From: an uncultured Coriobacteriales bacterium
Lineage (GTDB): Bacteria > Actinomycetota > Coriobacteriia > Coriobacteriales > UMGS124
Direction of reading: 5' to 3'
DNA length: 6,456 nucleotides
Assembly: GCA_934662525.1 (NCBI GenBank)
Contig: CAKUKJ010000147.1
Span: 1-6,456 of the forward strand
Shown piece by piece: positions 5,549 through 6,456 of the stretch (positions are counted from its first letter, which is position 1; the number at the start of each line of letters is the position of its first letter). The position numbers and the translations under genes were made by a program. Under the pieces are notes generated by a model that did no database searches, had not been told where the DNA came from, and was given only the letters and a program-made list of their open reading frames with translations.

Positions 5549-6366
5549 GCCTCCCCAAAGGGCCCGAGGTTGCGGTCGAACTTGCGGCGCGCGCGATTGA
5601 TGACGGCATGGGCGCAATCGGGAGCCTCGTCCACGCCGAGGATCGCGCCCAGCACATGGCGCACGCCGCCCGCATATCCCATGCGCGCGAACTGGCCCGC
5701 GCATGAGGCGCATGTCGTGTGGATGGTTCTGCCCTCCGCCTTGGCAAAAATTGCCTCGTCAAGCGCCTGAGCAGCCGCCCTCCCTTTGGATGCCAGCTCC
5801 GGCTTGAGGCCGCAGCAGGGCACGCCGCGCAACGCCGGCGCCCCGCTCATATCGAGCAGCATGCGCGCTTGACACTCCCAGGCCCTCTTCGCGCGGTCGG
5901 GACAGGGCGTGAACAGGACTCCGCTCGGTTTTGCAAGCGCCGCCCCGCACCCCTGGCCCATCAGCCGTGCGAGACGCTCCGCCTGCAGCCCCTCGCGCCA
6001 CTGCAACAGCTTCTCGTATATCGAGATGCAGCGAATGCCCAGCTTGTCGGCCATATAGGCATAGCAGTTGGGGCATGCCAGCACGACCTCCGTGCAGCCG
6101 AGGGCCTCGAGCCGGGCGCGGATGCGCCTCAGGGCACGGGCCGCAAGCTCGCCTTTCCCCTGCGTGGTAACCGCCGTCGCGCAGCAGTCATACGCCACGC
6201 CCATCCCCAAGCCCCGACACACGCGCGCAAGCTCATCGGTTGTGCGCGGAAACTGCGACGCCATGCTGCAGCCAGGAAACAGCACGCTTGCGCATGACGT
6301 GCGCGGGTAGGCGCTAAACGGGTAATGGCCTTTCTCAAACATGCCAATCGCGCTGAAAAGGCTCAT
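5545..6366 (-). CDS. Cysteine-rich (CCG-type) Fe-S protein, heterodisulfide reductase subunit B-like
   Basis: This 273-residue soluble protein has two cysteine-rich motifs of the CCG family found in HdrB, GlpC, LutA and related redox proteins, where they bind unusual iron-sulfur clusters. First motif: PGC (Cys33), DCC (Cys61-Cys62) and CPNC (Cys98, Cys101). Second motif: Cys155, PCCG (Cys184-Cys185) and CASC (Cys219, Cys222). The spacing is similar in both halves (27 then 35 residues; 28 then 33), showing an internal duplication. The first half has CCA rather than CCG. There is no 4Fe-4S ferredoxin CxxCxxC motif and no membrane segment, so electrons must come from a partner not seen here. The start ATG at 6366 overlaps the stop of the upstream gene (ATGA), and the stop overlaps the DUF2064 gene's first ATG. 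The physiological substrate is unknown; a disulfide or quinone-linked oxidoreduction is the family expectation. Confidence 0.9.
   Translation of the reverse strand: MSLFSAIGMFEKGHYPFSAYPRTSCASVLFPGCSMASQFPRTTDELARVCRGLGMGVAYDCCATAVTTQGKGELAARALRRIRARLEALGCTEVVLACPNCYAYMADKLGIRCISIYEKLLQWREGLQAERLARLMGQGCGAALAKPSGVLFTPCPDRAKRAWECQARMLLDMSGAPALRGVPCCGLKPELASKGRAAAQALDEAIFAKAEGRTIHTTCASCAGQFARMGYAGGVRHVLGAILGVDEAPDCAHAVINRARRKFDRNLGPFGEA
5549..5562 (-). promoter_or_regulatory. Ribosome binding site supporting the upstream start of the DUF2064 gene
   Basis: Read on the minus strand, TTTGGGGAGGC immediately precedes ATGATG. GGGGAGG is only 1 base from the first ATG (5548) and 4 bases from the second (5545), so 5545 may be the better used start. 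The site lies inside the end of the cysteine-rich protein gene. No comparable site precedes the alternative ATG at 5458. Confidence 0.45.
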
Positions 6367-6456
6367 GCGCGGCCGCCTGTTTCGCCCGCCCGCAAGCGGT
6401 CCTTCAATGCCCTGCCTACCGCGACCGTCGCCGCCAGCAGCACCGCCGCAATCGCA
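6363..6456 (-). CDS. C-terminal tail of a probable membrane protein (window edge)
   Basis: Thirty codons and a TGA stop (6365-6363) are visible on the minus strand; the rest of the gene lies to the right. The peptide starts AIAAVLLAATVAVG, a likely end of a membrane helix, followed by a basic tail (RALKDRLRAGETGGRA) that would face the cytoplasm. The stop overlaps the ATG of the Fe-S protein gene by four bases, the same junction type as the next gene pair, which supports this frame over the others. TVP38/TMEM64-type membrane proteins are a reasonable guess given how often they accompany DUF2064 genes, but the fragment is too short to identify. Confidence 0.55.
   Translation of the reverse strand, partial: AIAAVLLAATVAVGRALKDRLRAGETGGRA

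Noticed and set aside
4922..5770. Plus-strand open frame (282 codons) opposite the DUF2064 and Fe-S genes
   Set aside because: It is antisense to well-supported genes, and its product is rich in Arg/Gly/Ala with no motif.

Overview
The window is GC-rich, densely coding bacterial DNA with short or overlapping gene junctions. It most resembles an anaerobic high-GC actinobacterium of the Coriobacteriia type. That placement is an inference from composition and gene content (HdrB-like cysteine-rich protein, DUF2064 transferase, DUF4143 ATPase); no rRNA or marker gene is present to prove it.

Left block (1-3272, + strand): one tight operon. It holds the 3' end of an ABC importer permease, a second complete permease, the ABC ATPase, and a kinase-fold protein of the aminoglycoside phosphotransferase/choline kinase type. 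Junctions are an 8-base overlap (permease/permease), a 17-base gap with a Shine-Dalgarno (permease/ATPase) and a 4-base ATGA overlap (ATPase/kinase). The permeases and ATPase belong to the broad spermidine/putrescine, iron, thiamine and 2-aminoethylphosphonate importer group. The expected binding protein is not in the window and may lie to the left. The simplest reading is uptake of a small solute followed by phosphorylation inside the cell. The substrate cannot be named from sequence, and the kinase has an unusual catalytic loop.

Middle block (3273-4822): a stand-alone AAA-type ATPase with a DUF4143 C-terminal region, less GC-rich in places than its neighbours. It is preceded by four copies of a direct repeat at an exact 23-base period. 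The fourth, degenerate copy runs into a plausible promoter. This looks like an autonomous accessory gene inserted between two operons.

Right block (4823-6456, - strand): three genes read leftward with 4-base ATGA overlaps. They are the C-terminal tail of a probable membrane protein at the window edge, a cysteine-rich protein with two CCG-type motifs (heterodisulfide reductase subunit B-like), and a DUF2064 nucleotidyl/glycosyltransferase-like protein. The last is convergent with the ATPase gene across a 93-base gap without a convincing terminator.

No tRNA, rRNA, CRISPR array, transposase or riboswitch was recognised. The most notable signals are the 23-base array before the DUF4143 ATPase, and the importer-coupled kinase with a rewritten catalytic loop.
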